A DNA stretch of 26,004 nt from a virus: IMG/VR virus record IMGVR_UViG_3300041809_003489, positions 1 through 26,004 of that record; one strand, 5' to 3'. Under the pieces are notes generated by a model. The model saw only the letters and a list, made by a program, of their open reading frames with translations, searched no databases and was not told the DNA's origin. Below are positions 1 to 7,984 of this stretch, in pieces. Made by a program: the position numbers and the translations under genes. Every line of letters begins with the position of its first letter. Positions within the stretch are counted from its first letter, which is position 1.

Positions 1-801
1 ATGCCGAGGGTTCTCGACTGGGACACCATCACGCTCGACGGCTCGACCGTCCCGCTCGTCTCCGGCGACTGGGACGCGCTCGACCTGGAGACGTGGTGCG
101 CCTTGCCCTTGGAGGATTTTTCCTACTCCTACACGGGAGAAGGCTCGACGACGTTCTCCGGGCAGGCGACGACCATTGCAGGGATCTCCTACTCAGGCTC
201 GGGTGAGGTCGTACTCTCCGGGCAGGCGACCACGGGTCATACGGTACGGTACGCCTACACCGGCGAAGGCTTGATGACGCTCTCCGGGGCAGCGACCGCC
301 ATCGCCACGGCGCTCTACGCCTACACGGGTGAAGGCAGCGCGGCGCTTTTGGGCTTCGCCTCCTACAACGTCGGTCAAGAGGACTACTCCTACACGGGCG
401 AAGGTTCGACGGCACTCTCCGGCACTGGGTCCTACGGCATCGAGTCCCTACGCTGGCGCTGCACGGGGGCGGGTGAGACGGAACTCTCCGGGGATGGGAC
501 CACGAGCGCTACGGCGCTCTACGGCTACGCAGGCTCCGGCAGCGTGTCACTCTCCGGCGCTGCCCTCTGTGGCATCGACTGGGAGAGCTACGCCTACGTG
601 GGCTCCGGGCTGGTGCGGCTGTTCGTGTCGCTGCCCATCGAGTTCGAGGGCGAGGTGCAGGTCATGGGCAGGTTCGGCGGGCGGGTGTCGAGCTGCGGGG
701 CGATGGCAGGCATCGTCGAGACCGAGGACCGGGATGGGCTGGTCGTCGTGGGCTCCGGCTCCGCCTTCTCCTCGGCATTCTCGTCGGGGTTCGGATCATG
801 A
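1..801 (+). CDS. Gly-rich repeat protein, probable virion appendage
   Basis: The 266-residue product contains about eight imperfect repeats of 21-23 residues, starting near residues 41, 62, 83, 105, 129, 151, 173 and 196. Each follows the pattern aromatic-x-aromatic-T/S-G-E/S-G followed by a short hydrophobic strand and L-S-G. This looks like a beta-solenoid or stacked beta-hairpin fold, as in phage fibre and decoration proteins. The last 60 residues are not repetitive and end in a Gly/Ser-rich tail. There is no signal peptide or membrane segment. The stop codon overlaps the start of the small terminase gene (ATGA), so it belongs to the same transcript. The ATG is the first base of the window, so a longer upstream form cannot be excluded. 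The fibre or decoration role is inferred from composition and context only. Confidence 0.6.
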   Translation: MPRVLDWDTITLDGSTVPLVSGDWDALDLETWCALPLEDFSYSYTGEGSTTFSGQATTIAGISYSGSGEVVLSGQATTGHTVRYAYTGEGLMTLSGAATAIATALYAYTGEGSAALLGFASYNVGQEDYSYTGEGSTALSGTGSYGIESLRWRCTGAGETELSGDGTTSATALYGYAGSGSVSLSGAALCGIDWESYAYVGSGLVRLFVSLPIEFEGEVQVMGRFGGRVSSCGAMAGIVETEDRDGLVVVGSGSAFSSAFSSGFGS

Positions 802-1223
802 AGACAGCAGCACCAAGACTCTTGACGCACGAGGGGAAGACGCAGGCACTCAAGGACTGGAGCCAGGAGACCGGGATCTCGGAGTGGACGATCAGGGACC
901 GCATCGACAAGCAGGGGTGGGACGTAGGGCGGGCGCTCACCGTCGCGCCGAACTCACGGAAGAACGCCCCGGTGGGCGCTGGGCGGGAGCTCAAGGACGG
1001 GGTGATGGCGAGCTTTCTGCGGGTGTGGAAGAAGTACGGCAAGGAGGAGTTCGAGCGGCAGCTGGTCGAGGCGTTCAAGGAGGATGCCCTCAAGGTCATG
1101 CGGGACTTCCGCAACTTCCTCCCCGACGACGTGAAAGAGCAGGGGAGCAAGGCGGAGCGAGCGACGGTACGCATCGAGTTCACCGGAGCTCCCCCGAACA
1201 ACGTGACTATCGGAGGTAAATGA
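798..1223 (+). CDS. Putative terminase small subunit
   Basis: The 141-residue protein lies directly before the large terminase, overlapping it by 4 bases (ATGA). Residues 15-45 read as a helix-turn-helix (K-x-W-S-x-E-T-G-I-S-x-W-T-I-x-D-R-I), as found in small terminase subunits that bind the packaging site. The rest is a charged helical region that could form the oligomerisation core, followed by a C-terminal tail that may contact the large subunit. The role is inferred from the HTH, size and position; no terminase-specific signature can be seen by eye. The start is fixed by the overlap with the upstream stop. A simple DNA-binding regulator is the alternative. Confidence 0.65.
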   Translation: MKTAAPRLLTHEGKTQALKDWSQETGISEWTIRDRIDKQGWDVGRALTVAPNSRKNAPVGAGRELKDGVMASFLRVWKKYGKEEFERQLVEAFKEDALKVMRDFRNFLPDDVKEQGSKAERATVRIEFTGAPPNNVTIGGK

Positions 1224-2473
1224 GCAGCATCGCCCTCGTGCCTAAAGCTAGGGAGTGGGGAGAACTCTACCGGGAAGGCGGGAAGCTGCTCAAGTGGTAC
1301 CCCGTCCATGAGGCACAAGCCGAGATCCTCGCCTCCACCGCTCGGTTCTCGGCTGCCATCGCCGGCACGGGCGGGGGCAAGACGGCGTGCGGGGCGCTGT
1401 GGCTGATGCAGCGCATTCAAGAGAAGCCCATGGGGAAGTTCCTCGTGGTCACGCCGAGCTTCAAGGTGCTGTACAGCGCCACCTTGCCCACTTGGAAGGC
1501 AACCGTGGCGGGGACCGACTTGGAGGGCGAGTTCCGCCCGGCATACAGTGACATTGTTCTCCCTACCGGCGGTGTCGTGTACTTCCGCAGCGCGGAGAAC
1601 CCCAGCTCGATGCAGGGGATAGTGGCGCATGCGGCATGGATCGACGAGGGCGGGCTCATCACCCGGGAAGCATGGGACACCGTGCTCCAGAGAGTCGGCT
1701 ACCAGCGCGGGCGGGTGCTGGTCACTACCACGCCATACTCGCACAATTTCCTCTACAAGGACTTCTACACGAGGTGGCGAAGTGGCGACAAGGACTATTT
1801 CGTTCGCCAGTTCCCCTCGATACTTAACCCCACCTATCCCCGGGAAGAATACGAGCGGGCCCGCAAGACACTCCCGGCGCACAAGTTCGCTATGCTCTAC
1901 GACGGGGTGTTCCAAAGGGCTGCGGGGCTGGTGTATCCCGAGCTGGACGAGTGCATCGCCGACGTGGACGCAGTGCCGCCCGGCAAACTCTGCGGAGGCT
2001 TGGACTGGGGCTTCAATGATCCTTTCGTCGCCCTTGCCGGGGTGCTGGATGATGACGGCTGCTTGTGGCTCTTCTATGAGCGGTACGTGCGGGGGCTCAC
2101 GGTGGCGGAGCACGCCCAGCATATTCCCAAGCAGGTGCAGTGGTATGGCGACAGTGCCAACCCCGATGGGATCAAGACCTTGAGGCGCTCCGGGTTCGCC
2201 ATCAAGCCGGCGAAGAAGGGGGCAGGCTCCATCGAGCACGGGATAAACCTGGTGCATCAGAGAATGAGGCGAGGGGAGCTCAAGATAGTGCGGCTCAAGG
2301 GGCAGATCACCTGCCCAAACCTCGTCGAGGAGGCGGAGGAGTACCGCTACCCGAGCCGGGATGAGGAGAGCTACGGCGACACTCCGGCGGAAGGGCAGCG
2401 AGACCACGCACTCGACGCGCTGCGCTACCTGGTGACGATGCTGGACCGGCGGCGGGCACTTGCGGCTGCCTAA
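1220..2473 (+). CDS. terL: Terminase large subunit (packaging ATPase and nuclease)
   Basis: The 417-residue protein has the layout of phage large terminases. The N-terminal ATPase has Walker A at residues 49-55 (GTGGGKT), Walker B at 138-145 (AAWIDEGG) and a coupling motif near 168-172 (VTTTP). The C-terminal nuclease of RNase H fold has candidate metal ligands D262 (GLDWGFNDP), D311 (YGDSANPD) and D399 (HALDALRYL). It would translocate DNA into the prohead through the portal and cut concatemers. The start has a good Shine-Dalgarno site, GGAGG at 1211-1215, and overlaps the upstream stop (ATGA). The length is normal for a short siphovirus TerL. A TGGCGA direct repeat, seen elsewhere in non-coding DNA, lies within this gene at 1771-1787. 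Confidence 0.95.
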   Translation: MSSIALVPKAREWGELYREGGKLLKWYPVHEAQAEILASTARFSAAIAGTGGGKTACGALWLMQRIQEKPMGKFLVVTPSFKVLYSATLPTWKATVAGTDLEGEFRPAYSDIVLPTGGVVYFRSAENPSSMQGIVAHAAWIDEGGLITREAWDTVLQRVGYQRGRVLVTTTPYSHNFLYKDFYTRWRSGDKDYFVRQFPSILNPTYPREEYERARKTLPAHKFAMLYDGVFQRAAGLVYPELDECIADVDAVPPGKLCGGLDWGFNDPFVALAGVLDDDGCLWLFYERYVRGLTVAEHAQHIPKQVQWYGDSANPDGIKTLRRSGFAIKPAKKGAGSIEHGINLVHQRMRRGELKIVRLKGQITCPNLVEEAEEYRYPSRDEESYGDTPAEGQRDHALDALRYLVTMLDRRRALAAA

Positions 2474-2490
2474 GTTCGTGCCTGCTTCCC

Positions 2491-2496
2491 TAGATA
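2491..2496 (+). promoter_or_regulatory. TAGATA motif before gene at 2503
   Basis: TAGATACTCATC precedes the ATG at 2503. It is a shorter match to the motif, flanked by a TCCC/GGGA pair. Confidence 0.4.
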
Positions 2497-2502
2497 CTCA
2501 TC

Positions 2503-2742
2503 ATGGGACGACCGCGCAAAGTGCCGGATAGCAAACCGGCGACCGGGGGCAACCTCAACATCTTCGAGCAGCTGGCAGGCATCGCCAAGGGCAGCGTGCC
2601 CGTCAAGGCGACTGTGAAGAAGCCCGCCGCGCCGCAGCCGACTCCCGATGGTCCCGACCAGCTCACCCTCGGTCCCGTGCAGTTTACGGTAGACCCCGAG
2701 TGGCTGCAAATCACCAATGACGCACTCTTCGAGGGTCTCTGA
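2503..2742 (+). CDS. Small unknown protein between terminase and portal
   Basis: The 79-residue protein has a basic N-terminus (MGRPRKVP), a Pro/Lys-rich middle and an acidic end. No family is recognised. The gene sits where many phages encode a head-tail joining or portal accessory protein, and its stop overlaps the portal start (TGATG). A TAGATA motif at 2491-2496 precedes the start by six bases, as for several other genes here. The initial G-R-P-R-K resembles an AT-hook, but there is only one copy, which is weak evidence for DNA binding. It is real by spacing and coupling; the function is unknown. Confidence 0.7.
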   Translation: MGRPRKVPDSKPATGGNLNIFEQLAGIAKGSVPVKATVKKPAAPQPTPDGPDQLTLGPVQFTVDPEWLQITNDALFEGL

Positions 2743-5147
2743 TGTTCGACTGGCTCAGCAAGGCATACCACCGGATCACCGGCAAGGCATACGACACGAG
2801 GGACCTCTTGGGGGTCGTGGACACGTCCCTCGGCTATGTCGATATTTGGCGCAAGCAGCCCCGCCCGAACCGCTACGCCCTCGCCCTCCAGCACAAGAAC
2901 GTCGCCTACTGCTGCTCGAACCTCAACGCGCAGGCGTGCCTCAAGACTCCGCTCCGGGTGTACCAGAAGAAGTACAACGGCGACAAGAGCCGGTTCCCGG
3001 CGAAGACCTTGAGCGGCATCGAGACCAAGCAGCTCACGACAAGGAACAAGCTCCGGCTTGCCGACGAGCAGCGGATTGACGAGCTGGCGGCGCACCCGCT
3101 CCTTGAGCTCCTCGACCGCCCGAACCCCTACATGGATACGGCGGCTTTGCTGGAATTCACGCAGTTGTTTATGGAAATCGTAGGCAGCTGCTACTGGTAC
3201 TGCATGAAAAACGACTGGGGCGTGCCGGTGGAGCTCTACCTCTTGTTGCCCCAATATGTGAGACCCGTTTGGGACCACATCGGCGGCAAGATTCTCTACT
3301 ACGACTACGCCGTGCCGGGCAAGCGGATCACCTACCAGCCTGATGAGATCGTGCCGTTCCTGATGCCCAACATCACGAACCCTTTGCTTGACGGCTACTC
3401 TCCGCTGATGGCGGTGTTTGAGAGCGTGAACATCGAGAACAAGCTGGCGGGCACGACCGCCAGCATCCTCGACAATTCCGGGCGACCGGATGCCGTGCTC
3501 ATCCCCAAGGACGGCATCGGGGCGGAGGAGGCGAGCCGGTGGGAGCAGCGCTTCAATGCACGTTTCCGCCGAAGTGGTAACGGCGGGGTGCTGGTCGCCG
3601 AAGAGGACGCGCAGCTCGTTCCGTTGCAGTTCTCTCCCCGTGATATGAGCTGGATGGCGATGCACGAGACCACCAAGGAGGCAATCTGCAACGCCTACGG
3701 GGTGCCTCCGCAGATGCTCTCCGCCGATGGGAGCACGCAGTACAACGTGGACGTCACTATCAGGCAGCGGCACGTCGAGGATGCCGTCACGCCTCGGCTA
3801 CGGCGCAACCAGAGCATTATCAACCGCTACCTCGTGCCCTTGTTCGACGGCTCCGGCGACCTGTTTTGCGCCTTCGACGACCCCAGCCCCACGAACCGGG
3901 AGATAGAGCGGCAGGATCTCCAGCTCTTGAGCGTGAATGGGGCGATGACCAAGAACGAACTGCGGCAGAAGTACGGCTATGAGCCGGTGGAGGAGTTCGA
4001 CGCGCCCACCGGGCAGAGTTTTTCCGTGGGATCGGGCAAGGTTGAGGAGGAAAAGCCCGCCGAAGTGGAGCGGGAAGAGGAAGAGAAGCCCGTCGAGGCG
4101 GAAGAGACCGAGCAGAGCCTCCAAACGAACCCCGCCTTGACCTTGAATGGGGCGCAAATTGCCTCGGCGACTGCCATCGTGCAGGCAGTGGCAGCGGGAC
4201 AAGTGCCTCGGGACTCCGGGATCGGGCAGCTGATGGTACTGCTCAACCTCACGGGAGAGCAGGCGGGGCAGGTCATGGGCTCCGTGGGGCTGGAAAAGCC
4301 CGCCGCAGCGCCCTCCGGGCCCGCCGAAGCCCCTCCCAAGCCCGCCAAGTGCGACTGCGGGCACGAGCACAAGGCGCACGAGGGGAGGAAAGGGCACGAC
4401 AAGGAGCTCCCCAAGGGCGAAGAGCTGGTCAAGGTACTCCGCAAGTTCTTCAAGAGCCAGCGTGAGCAGGTTATCGCCTCCTTGAACCGCACCAAGAGTG
4501 ACGACGGGCGCTTGCCCAGCAAGTTCCAGCCCTTGAAGAAGTGGGACCGGGAGCTCTACACCGAGGCGCAACCGCTGGTGCAGCTGGAGTTCCGCAAGGA
4601 GTACGAGAAGAACGCCCATGAGCTCAAGGCACGCACCGGGGTGAGCGACGAGAAGTTCAACGTCACCAGCCCCAAGCTCAAGGAGAAGTGCGAGCACCTC
4701 GCCTTGCACTTCTGCCAGGAGACCAACAACAGCACGACCATGGAGCTCAACGCAGCCCTCACGCAGCTCCGCAAGGACATCGAGGAAGGGCTGGTCGAGG
4801 AAGGCGACCGGATGAGCGACTTGACCAAGAGGGTGGAGGCGGTGTTCGACCGCGCCGACAAGGAGCGGGTGGAGTTGATAGCCCAAACGGAATCAAGCCG
4901 GGCGCATCACGAGGGCTTGAGGCAGTCGGCGAAGGATAGCGGGGTCGTCAAGGGCTTCAAGCTCCTGCCCAGTTCGGCAGCCTGCGAAAAGTGCCTTGAG
5001 CTGGCGGATACGGAGATCGGGCTCGACGAGTTCTTCGCCCACGATGAGCAGGCACCGGCAGAGTATCAAGACCGGTTCGTTCCGGTGCATCCGGCTTGTG
5101 AGTGCGCCGTGGAGCAGGTGTTGACGGAGGAGGAGCCGAAGGAATGA
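2742..5147 (+). CDS. Portal protein fused to a MuF-like head morphogenesis domain
   Basis: The 801-residue protein is about twice the usual portal length. Residues 1 to about 425 look like an HK97-type portal (N-terminal MFDWLSKAYHRITG, a central region with PPQMLSADGSTQYN). An acidic Glu-rich linker follows near 430-460, then a short helical region, a Cys/His cluster near 536-548 (CDCGHEHKAH) and a C-terminal domain resembling SPP1 gp7 or Mu F. That domain includes QTESSRAHHEGLRQ and paired cysteines near 745-748 (CEKC) and 783-785 (HPACEC), a likely zinc site. Portals form the DNA channel at the capsid vertex, and MuF-type proteins are internal minor head proteins. The fusion would place about one MuF domain on each portal subunit. 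No frameshift is visible. Confidence 0.88.
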   Translation: MFDWLSKAYHRITGKAYDTRDLLGVVDTSLGYVDIWRKQPRPNRYALALQHKNVAYCCSNLNAQACLKTPLRVYQKKYNGDKSRFPAKTLSGIETKQLTTRNKLRLADEQRIDELAAHPLLELLDRPNPYMDTAALLEFTQLFMEIVGSCYWYCMKNDWGVPVELYLLLPQYVRPVWDHIGGKILYYDYAVPGKRITYQPDEIVPFLMPNITNPLLDGYSPLMAVFESVNIENKLAGTTASILDNSGRPDAVLIPKDGIGAEEASRWEQRFNARFRRSGNGGVLVAEEDAQLVPLQFSPRDMSWMAMHETTKEAICNAYGVPPQMLSADGSTQYNVDVTIRQRHVEDAVTPRLRRNQSIINRYLVPLFDGSGDLFCAFDDPSPTNREIERQDLQLLSVNGAMTKNELRQKYGYEPVEEFDAPTGQSFSVGSGKVEEEKPAEVEREEEEKPVEAEETEQSLQTNPALTLNGAQIASATAIVQAVAAGQVPRDSGIGQLMVLLNLTGEQAGQVMGSVGLEKPAAAPSGPAEAPPKPAKCDCGHEHKAHEGRKGHDKELPKGEELVKVLRKFFKSQREQVIASLNRTKSDDGRLPSKFQPLKKWDRELYTEAQPLVQLEFRKEYEKNAHELKARTGVSDEKFNVTSPKLKEKCEHLALHFCQETNNSTTMELNAALTQLRKDIEEGLVEEGDRMSDLTKRVEAVFDRADKERVELIAQTESSRAHHEGLRQSAKDSGVVKGFKLLPSSAACEKCLELADTEIGLDEFFAHDEQAPAEYQDRFVPVHPACECAVEQVLTEEEPKE

Positions 5148-5506
5148 GCGAGGGCTTCTTCTACACCTACTTCGGCGATGCCCTCTACAAGCGCCTCCAT
5201 GACCAGCAGGCGCAGCGCATGGAGCGGGCTTGCATCCACTTGGAGAACGCCGTCAAGAAGGAGCTCGGCACCAAGTCCCCGCCAGCCAGCGCCCCGGGCG
5301 ACTTTCCGCACCTGGTCTCCGGCGAGCTGCGGCGCTCCATCACGCACGAGGTGGACAGGGCGAAGGTGACGGGCAGGGTAGGGACGAACAAGCTCTACAG
5401 CCGTTTCCTCATCCTTGGCACCCGCTACATGGAGCCGAGGGAGTTCCTCGACCGCACGCTCAAGGCGGAACGGGGACGCATAAGCCAGATATTGAAGGGT
5501 AGATAG
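5144..5506 (+). CDS. HK97 gp10-like head-tail protein
   Basis: The 120-residue product starts at the ATG overlapping the portal stop (ATGA). A longer reading frame from 5102 is open but lies inside the portal and adds only low-complexity residues. The pattern P-P-A-S-A-P-G-x-x-P-x-L-V-S-G-E-L-R-R-S-I, followed later by a G-T-x-Y-M-E-P-R-E-F-L-type ending, is characteristic of the HK97 gp10 family of head-tail connection or tail completion proteins. Its location before the protease is unusual, because this family normally follows the connector genes after the capsid. The stop codon lies within a TAGATAG motif that precedes the protease gene. Confidence 0.75.
   Translation: MSEGFFYTYFGDALYKRLHDQQAQRMERACIHLENAVKKELGTKSPPASAPGDFPHLVSGELRRSITHEVDRAKVTGRVGTNKLYSRFLILGTRYMEPREFLDRTLKAERGRISQILKGR
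5500..5506 (+). promoter_or_regulatory. TAGATAG motif before protease gene
   Basis: TAGATAGAGC directly precedes the ATG at 5510 and carries the stop of the gp10-like gene. No stem flanks it and no Shine-Dalgarno is present. Confidence 0.55.
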
Positions 5507-5509
5507 AGC

Positions 5510-6271
5510 ATGGGACTACAACGCAAGACCTACAAGGCGCTCAACCTCGCCATCGACAAGAAGAAGCGGGAGGTCGTCGCCGTCGCCAGCACCGACACCG
5601 TGGACCGAGTGGGTGAGGTCATCCTCCCCTCCGGTCTCCGCAAGGGGATCGACTACGGCGGGCGACCGATCCTGTGGAGCCATGAGGACGAACAGCTCCC
5701 CGTGGGCGTTATCAAGTGGGCGAAGGCGGATGGGGACAAGCTCATCGTCAAGTATCGGCTGAGTGACAAGACGCAGTTCGCCCGGGACGTGTTCGAGCTG
5801 ATGCAGGACGACTGCCTCCGCTTCCAGTCGATCGGGTTCGACATCTTCGAGGCTTCTCCACCCAGTGCTGAGGAGCAGAAGACCTACCCCGAGTGCAAGC
5901 GGATCATCCGGGACTGGGAGCTCCTGGAGCTCTCCATCGTCAACGTGCCCTGCAACCCCGAGGCGATGGTCATTGCCAAGAGGTACTGCGAGGACACCCG
6001 CAAGATGTTGGGCGCTGCATGGGAAGAGGTCGCTGAGGAGTGCTGGGAGTGGGACACGAAGGAGCTGTCACCTCAGCAGGTCAAGGAGCCCGTGCAGTCG
6101 GTCGTCGAGGCACCCAAGGCGCTCGTCATCCCCAAGCCCCGGATCATCCGCAACCTCAGCGCGGAGAAGCGGCGGCGACAGGCGGAGCTGGAACGGAAGG
6201 CGGTACAGCTCGTCAAGGCACGCCTCGACCCGGAGGAAATCCGCAAGAGAATCATGGGCATCGTGGGGTAA
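5510..6271 (+). CDS. HK97-family prohead maturation protease (S78-like)
   Basis: The 253-residue protein matches the prohead protease fold. The N-terminal strand region contains STDTVDRVGEVILP, followed by W-S-H-E with H58, then F-Q-S-I-G-F with S107, and W-E-L-L-E-L-S-I-V-N-V-P with E140. Together these give the expected His, Ser and acidic catalytic set. The enzyme would cleave the scaffolding part of the capsid protein during head assembly. The C-terminal third (residues 160-253) is highly charged and helical, as in proteases with a removable targeting tail. The start follows a TAGATAGAGC motif with no Shine-Dalgarno sequence. A strong terminator-like hairpin lies downstream at 6294-6331. 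Confidence 0.9.
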   Translation: MGLQRKTYKALNLAIDKKKREVVAVASTDTVDRVGEVILPSGLRKGIDYGGRPILWSHEDEQLPVGVIKWAKADGDKLIVKYRLSDKTQFARDVFELMQDDCLRFQSIGFDIFEASPPSAEEQKTYPECKRIIRDWELLELSIVNVPCNPEAMVIAKRYCEDTRKMLGAAWEEVAEECWEWDTKELSPQQVKEPVQSVVEAPKALVIPKPRIIRNLSAEKRRRQAELERKAVQLVKARLDPEEIRKRIMGIVG

Positions 6272-6293
6272 CTAGGATCGACCTTTCTGAAGC

Positions 6294-6331
6294 ACAAGGG
6301 CGGGGGAACGATTCCTCCGCCCTTGTTGTTT
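6294..6331 (+). terminator. Terminator-like hairpin after protease gene
   Basis: A 13-base-pair core stem with one G-U pair (6296-6308 with 6312-6324, loop CGA) is followed by a GTTGTTTG tract. It would separate protease from capsid transcription, which suggests the capsid has its own promoter or relies on read-through. Confidence 0.75.
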
Positions 6332-6336
6332 GTAGC

Positions 6337-6392
6337 TGGCGAAATGGCGAGGTGGCGAGACCTCTTCGCCATTTCGCCACCTCGCCATTTTT
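6337..6392 (+). repeat. TGGCGA repeat palindrome with T-tract
   Basis: Three TGGCGA units in direct order are followed by their inverted copies. Two alternative stems are possible: 6338-6350 with 6366-6378 (13 bp, perfect) and 6344-6358 with 6374-6388 (15 bp, perfect), the second ending in TTTTT. It can act as a second terminator behind 6294-6331. Related TGGCGA-NN-TGGCGA repeats occur elsewhere in the window. Confidence 0.7.
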
Positions 6393-6405
6393 CTGCGCAG
6401 GTGCC

Positions 6406-6412
6406 CTATCTA
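6406..6412 (-). promoter_or_regulatory. TAGATAG motif, minus strand, no adjacent gene
   Basis: The minus strand reads TAGATAGGGCA, a full match to the recurrent motif, within the protease-capsid gap. No convincing minus-strand gene follows. It lies between possible TGCCC and GGGCA stem halves. The rest of the gap (6413-6525) holds nothing else recognisable. Confidence 0.4.
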
Positions 6413-6525
6413 CGGCAGCGGGCAGTGCCGCAGTGGGCAGCCGAGCATCACGCACAAGCGAGGGTGACGGCAGGCAATGCAGGGAACACGACCGCAGCAG
6501 CTTTAGATTGTGGAGTGTTTCCAAG

Positions 6526-7875
6526 ATGAAGAAGGACAACGAAGAGACGGTCAAGTGCTCGATGCTCAAGGATGTGGGTGATGCCAAGAAGGGCGACGTG
6601 GTCGAGCTGGATCGTGATACCGCCGACAAGTACGTTTCCCTCGGTCTTGCTGAGGTCGCCGATCAGGACGGCGACGAAGAGCAGCCCGCCGACGAGGACC
6701 AGGACGCCGAGAAGCGGCTGAATCTGGTCATCGAGAAGAGCGTGGCGAAGATGGCGACGAAGATCGCCGGGTCGATCGAGACCAGCGTCAAGAAGATTCC
6801 CGCGCAGCCGAAGGACCACGACAGCAAGAACCCCGAGGAGAACTTCTGGGTGGCGGTAGGTCGCACGGCTCACCCCGACCAGGAGATCCGCACCAAGGCG
6901 TACAACGTGCTGGCGCAGCAGTACGGGCAGAAGAGCATCATGGACCAGGGCTCGGCGACGACCGGCGGCTGGCTGGTCCCCGTCGAGTACAAGGAAGAGC
7001 TGCTCCGGGTCGATGGGTACGAGCCCGGCGCGTTCGACGACATCCGCCGGGTGCCGACCAGCGTTCGCACGATGAACTTCCCGGCGCTCGACCAAACCGT
7101 GAACCCCGATGGGCAGGGCTCTTCGGCGTTCTACGGCGGCGTCCAGATCGGCATCGTGAGCGAGGGCACCGCCCCGAGCAACAACACGCAGCCCGCCTTC
7201 AAGCAGGTGCAGCTCGTGGTCAAGAAGTGCATCGCCACCGCGCAGGTCTCGAACGAGCTCGTTTACATGAGCCCGATTTCGGTCGATGCCATGCTCAACG
7301 AGCTCTTCCGTGGGGCGACCTACGCCTGGGCACAGTGGATGATTTTCAACGGTGCCGGCAACAGCACCAGCTGGACGGGCATCCTCAACAGCCCGGCGAC
7401 GATCAGCGTGCCCCGTGAGAACGCCGGCGAGATCGGGCTGGTGGACCTGGCGAACGTCTACGCCAAGATGAGCCCGGTGTCCCGCAAGCGGGCGAAGTTC
7501 TACGTCAACGCGGCAGCCATCGGGCAGTTTCCGCTGGTAGGCAACGGCTACCAGCTGCCGATGCTGATGCCGAAGGGCGCGCAGAGCGAGATGATGCTCG
7601 CCTTCCTAGGTCGTGAGATCGTCCCGGTCGAGTGCCTGCCCTCTCTGGGCACGGCGGGCGACCTGGTTCTCGCCGACCTCAAGTCGTACATCGCAGCCAT
7701 CGGCTACGACGTGCGTGTCGAGGCTTCTCCGCACTTCGCCTTCACCAGCGACTTGACGACCTACCGCCTCACGTTCATGGCGGATGCCAAGCCGCAGCTC
7801 ACGGCTCCGATCTATCTCCAGAACGGAGTGGATCAGGTGTCCCCGTTCGTGATGCTCGGGGCGACCGGCTCCTAA
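6526..7875 (+). CDS. Major capsid protein (HK97 fold) with N-terminal extension
   Basis: The 449-residue protein starts at the ATG at 6526; the open frame continues upstream but only through non-coding hairpins. Residues 1-110 are acidic and helical (TMLKDVGDAKKGDVVELD-like start, a D/E-rich stretch near 45-60). This would be the delta or scaffold domain removed by the upstream protease. From about residue 140 the sequence looks like the HK97 coat (DQGSATTGGWLVPVEY, then ALDQTVNPDG, CIATAQVSNELVYMSP, and a C-terminal FTSDLTTYRLTFMADAKP). Position after the protease and before the connectors supports this. No strong Shine-Dalgarno is seen; the sequence before the start is GGAGTGTTTCCAAG. It is expected to be among the most abundant phage products. 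Confidence 0.92.
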   Translation: MKKDNEETVKCSMLKDVGDAKKGDVVELDRDTADKYVSLGLAEVADQDGDEEQPADEDQDAEKRLNLVIEKSVAKMATKIAGSIETSVKKIPAQPKDHDSKNPEENFWVAVGRTAHPDQEIRTKAYNVLAQQYGQKSIMDQGSATTGGWLVPVEYKEELLRVDGYEPGAFDDIRRVPTSVRTMNFPALDQTVNPDGQGSSAFYGGVQIGIVSEGTAPSNNTQPAFKQVQLVVKKCIATAQVSNELVYMSPISVDAMLNELFRGATYAWAQWMIFNGAGNSTSWTGILNSPATISVPRENAGEIGLVDLANVYAKMSPVSRKRAKFYVNAAAIGQFPLVGNGYQLPMLMPKGAQSEMMLAFLGREIVPVECLPSLGTAGDLVLADLKSYIAAIGYDVRVEASPHFAFTSDLTTYRLTFMADAKPQLTAPIYLQNGVDQVSPFVMLGATGS

Positions 7876-7902
7876 GCGAAGAGCATACGCTGAGTACCGG
7901 AA

Positions 7903-7936
7903 GAACCCGTCAAGGTGAAAACCTTGGCGGGTTCTC
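7903..7936 (+). terminator. Hairpin after capsid gene
   Basis: AGAACCCG and CAAGG pair with CCTTG and CGGGTTCT around a GAAAA-type loop, then CTGTTG follows. The stem is strong but the T-tract is poor, so it may be a partial terminator or an mRNA 3' stabiliser that keeps capsid transcripts abundant. Confidence 0.65.
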
Positions 7937-7973
7937 TGTTGATCCATGCGGCAAGAATGCTGCCTGCTCTGGG

Positions 7974-7980
7974 TAGATAG
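7974..7980 (+). promoter_or_regulatory. TAGATAG motif before gene at 7985
   Basis: TAGATAGATCC precedes the ATG at 7985. The motif lies in the loop of a 6-bp stem with one bulge (CTCTGG 7967-7972 with CCA-t-GAG 7983-7989), so the start codon would be partly paired. Confidence 0.55.
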
Positions 7981-7984
7981 ATCC

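Noticed and set aside
662-2407. Long minus-strand frame of 581 residues
   Set aside because: It is antisense to the terminase genes, rich in Arg, Pro and Leu, and lacks motifs. GC-rich codon bias opens such shadow frames.
6040-6525. N-terminal extension of the capsid frame
   Set aside because: It runs through the protease gene and two terminator hairpins, and its residues are low complexity.
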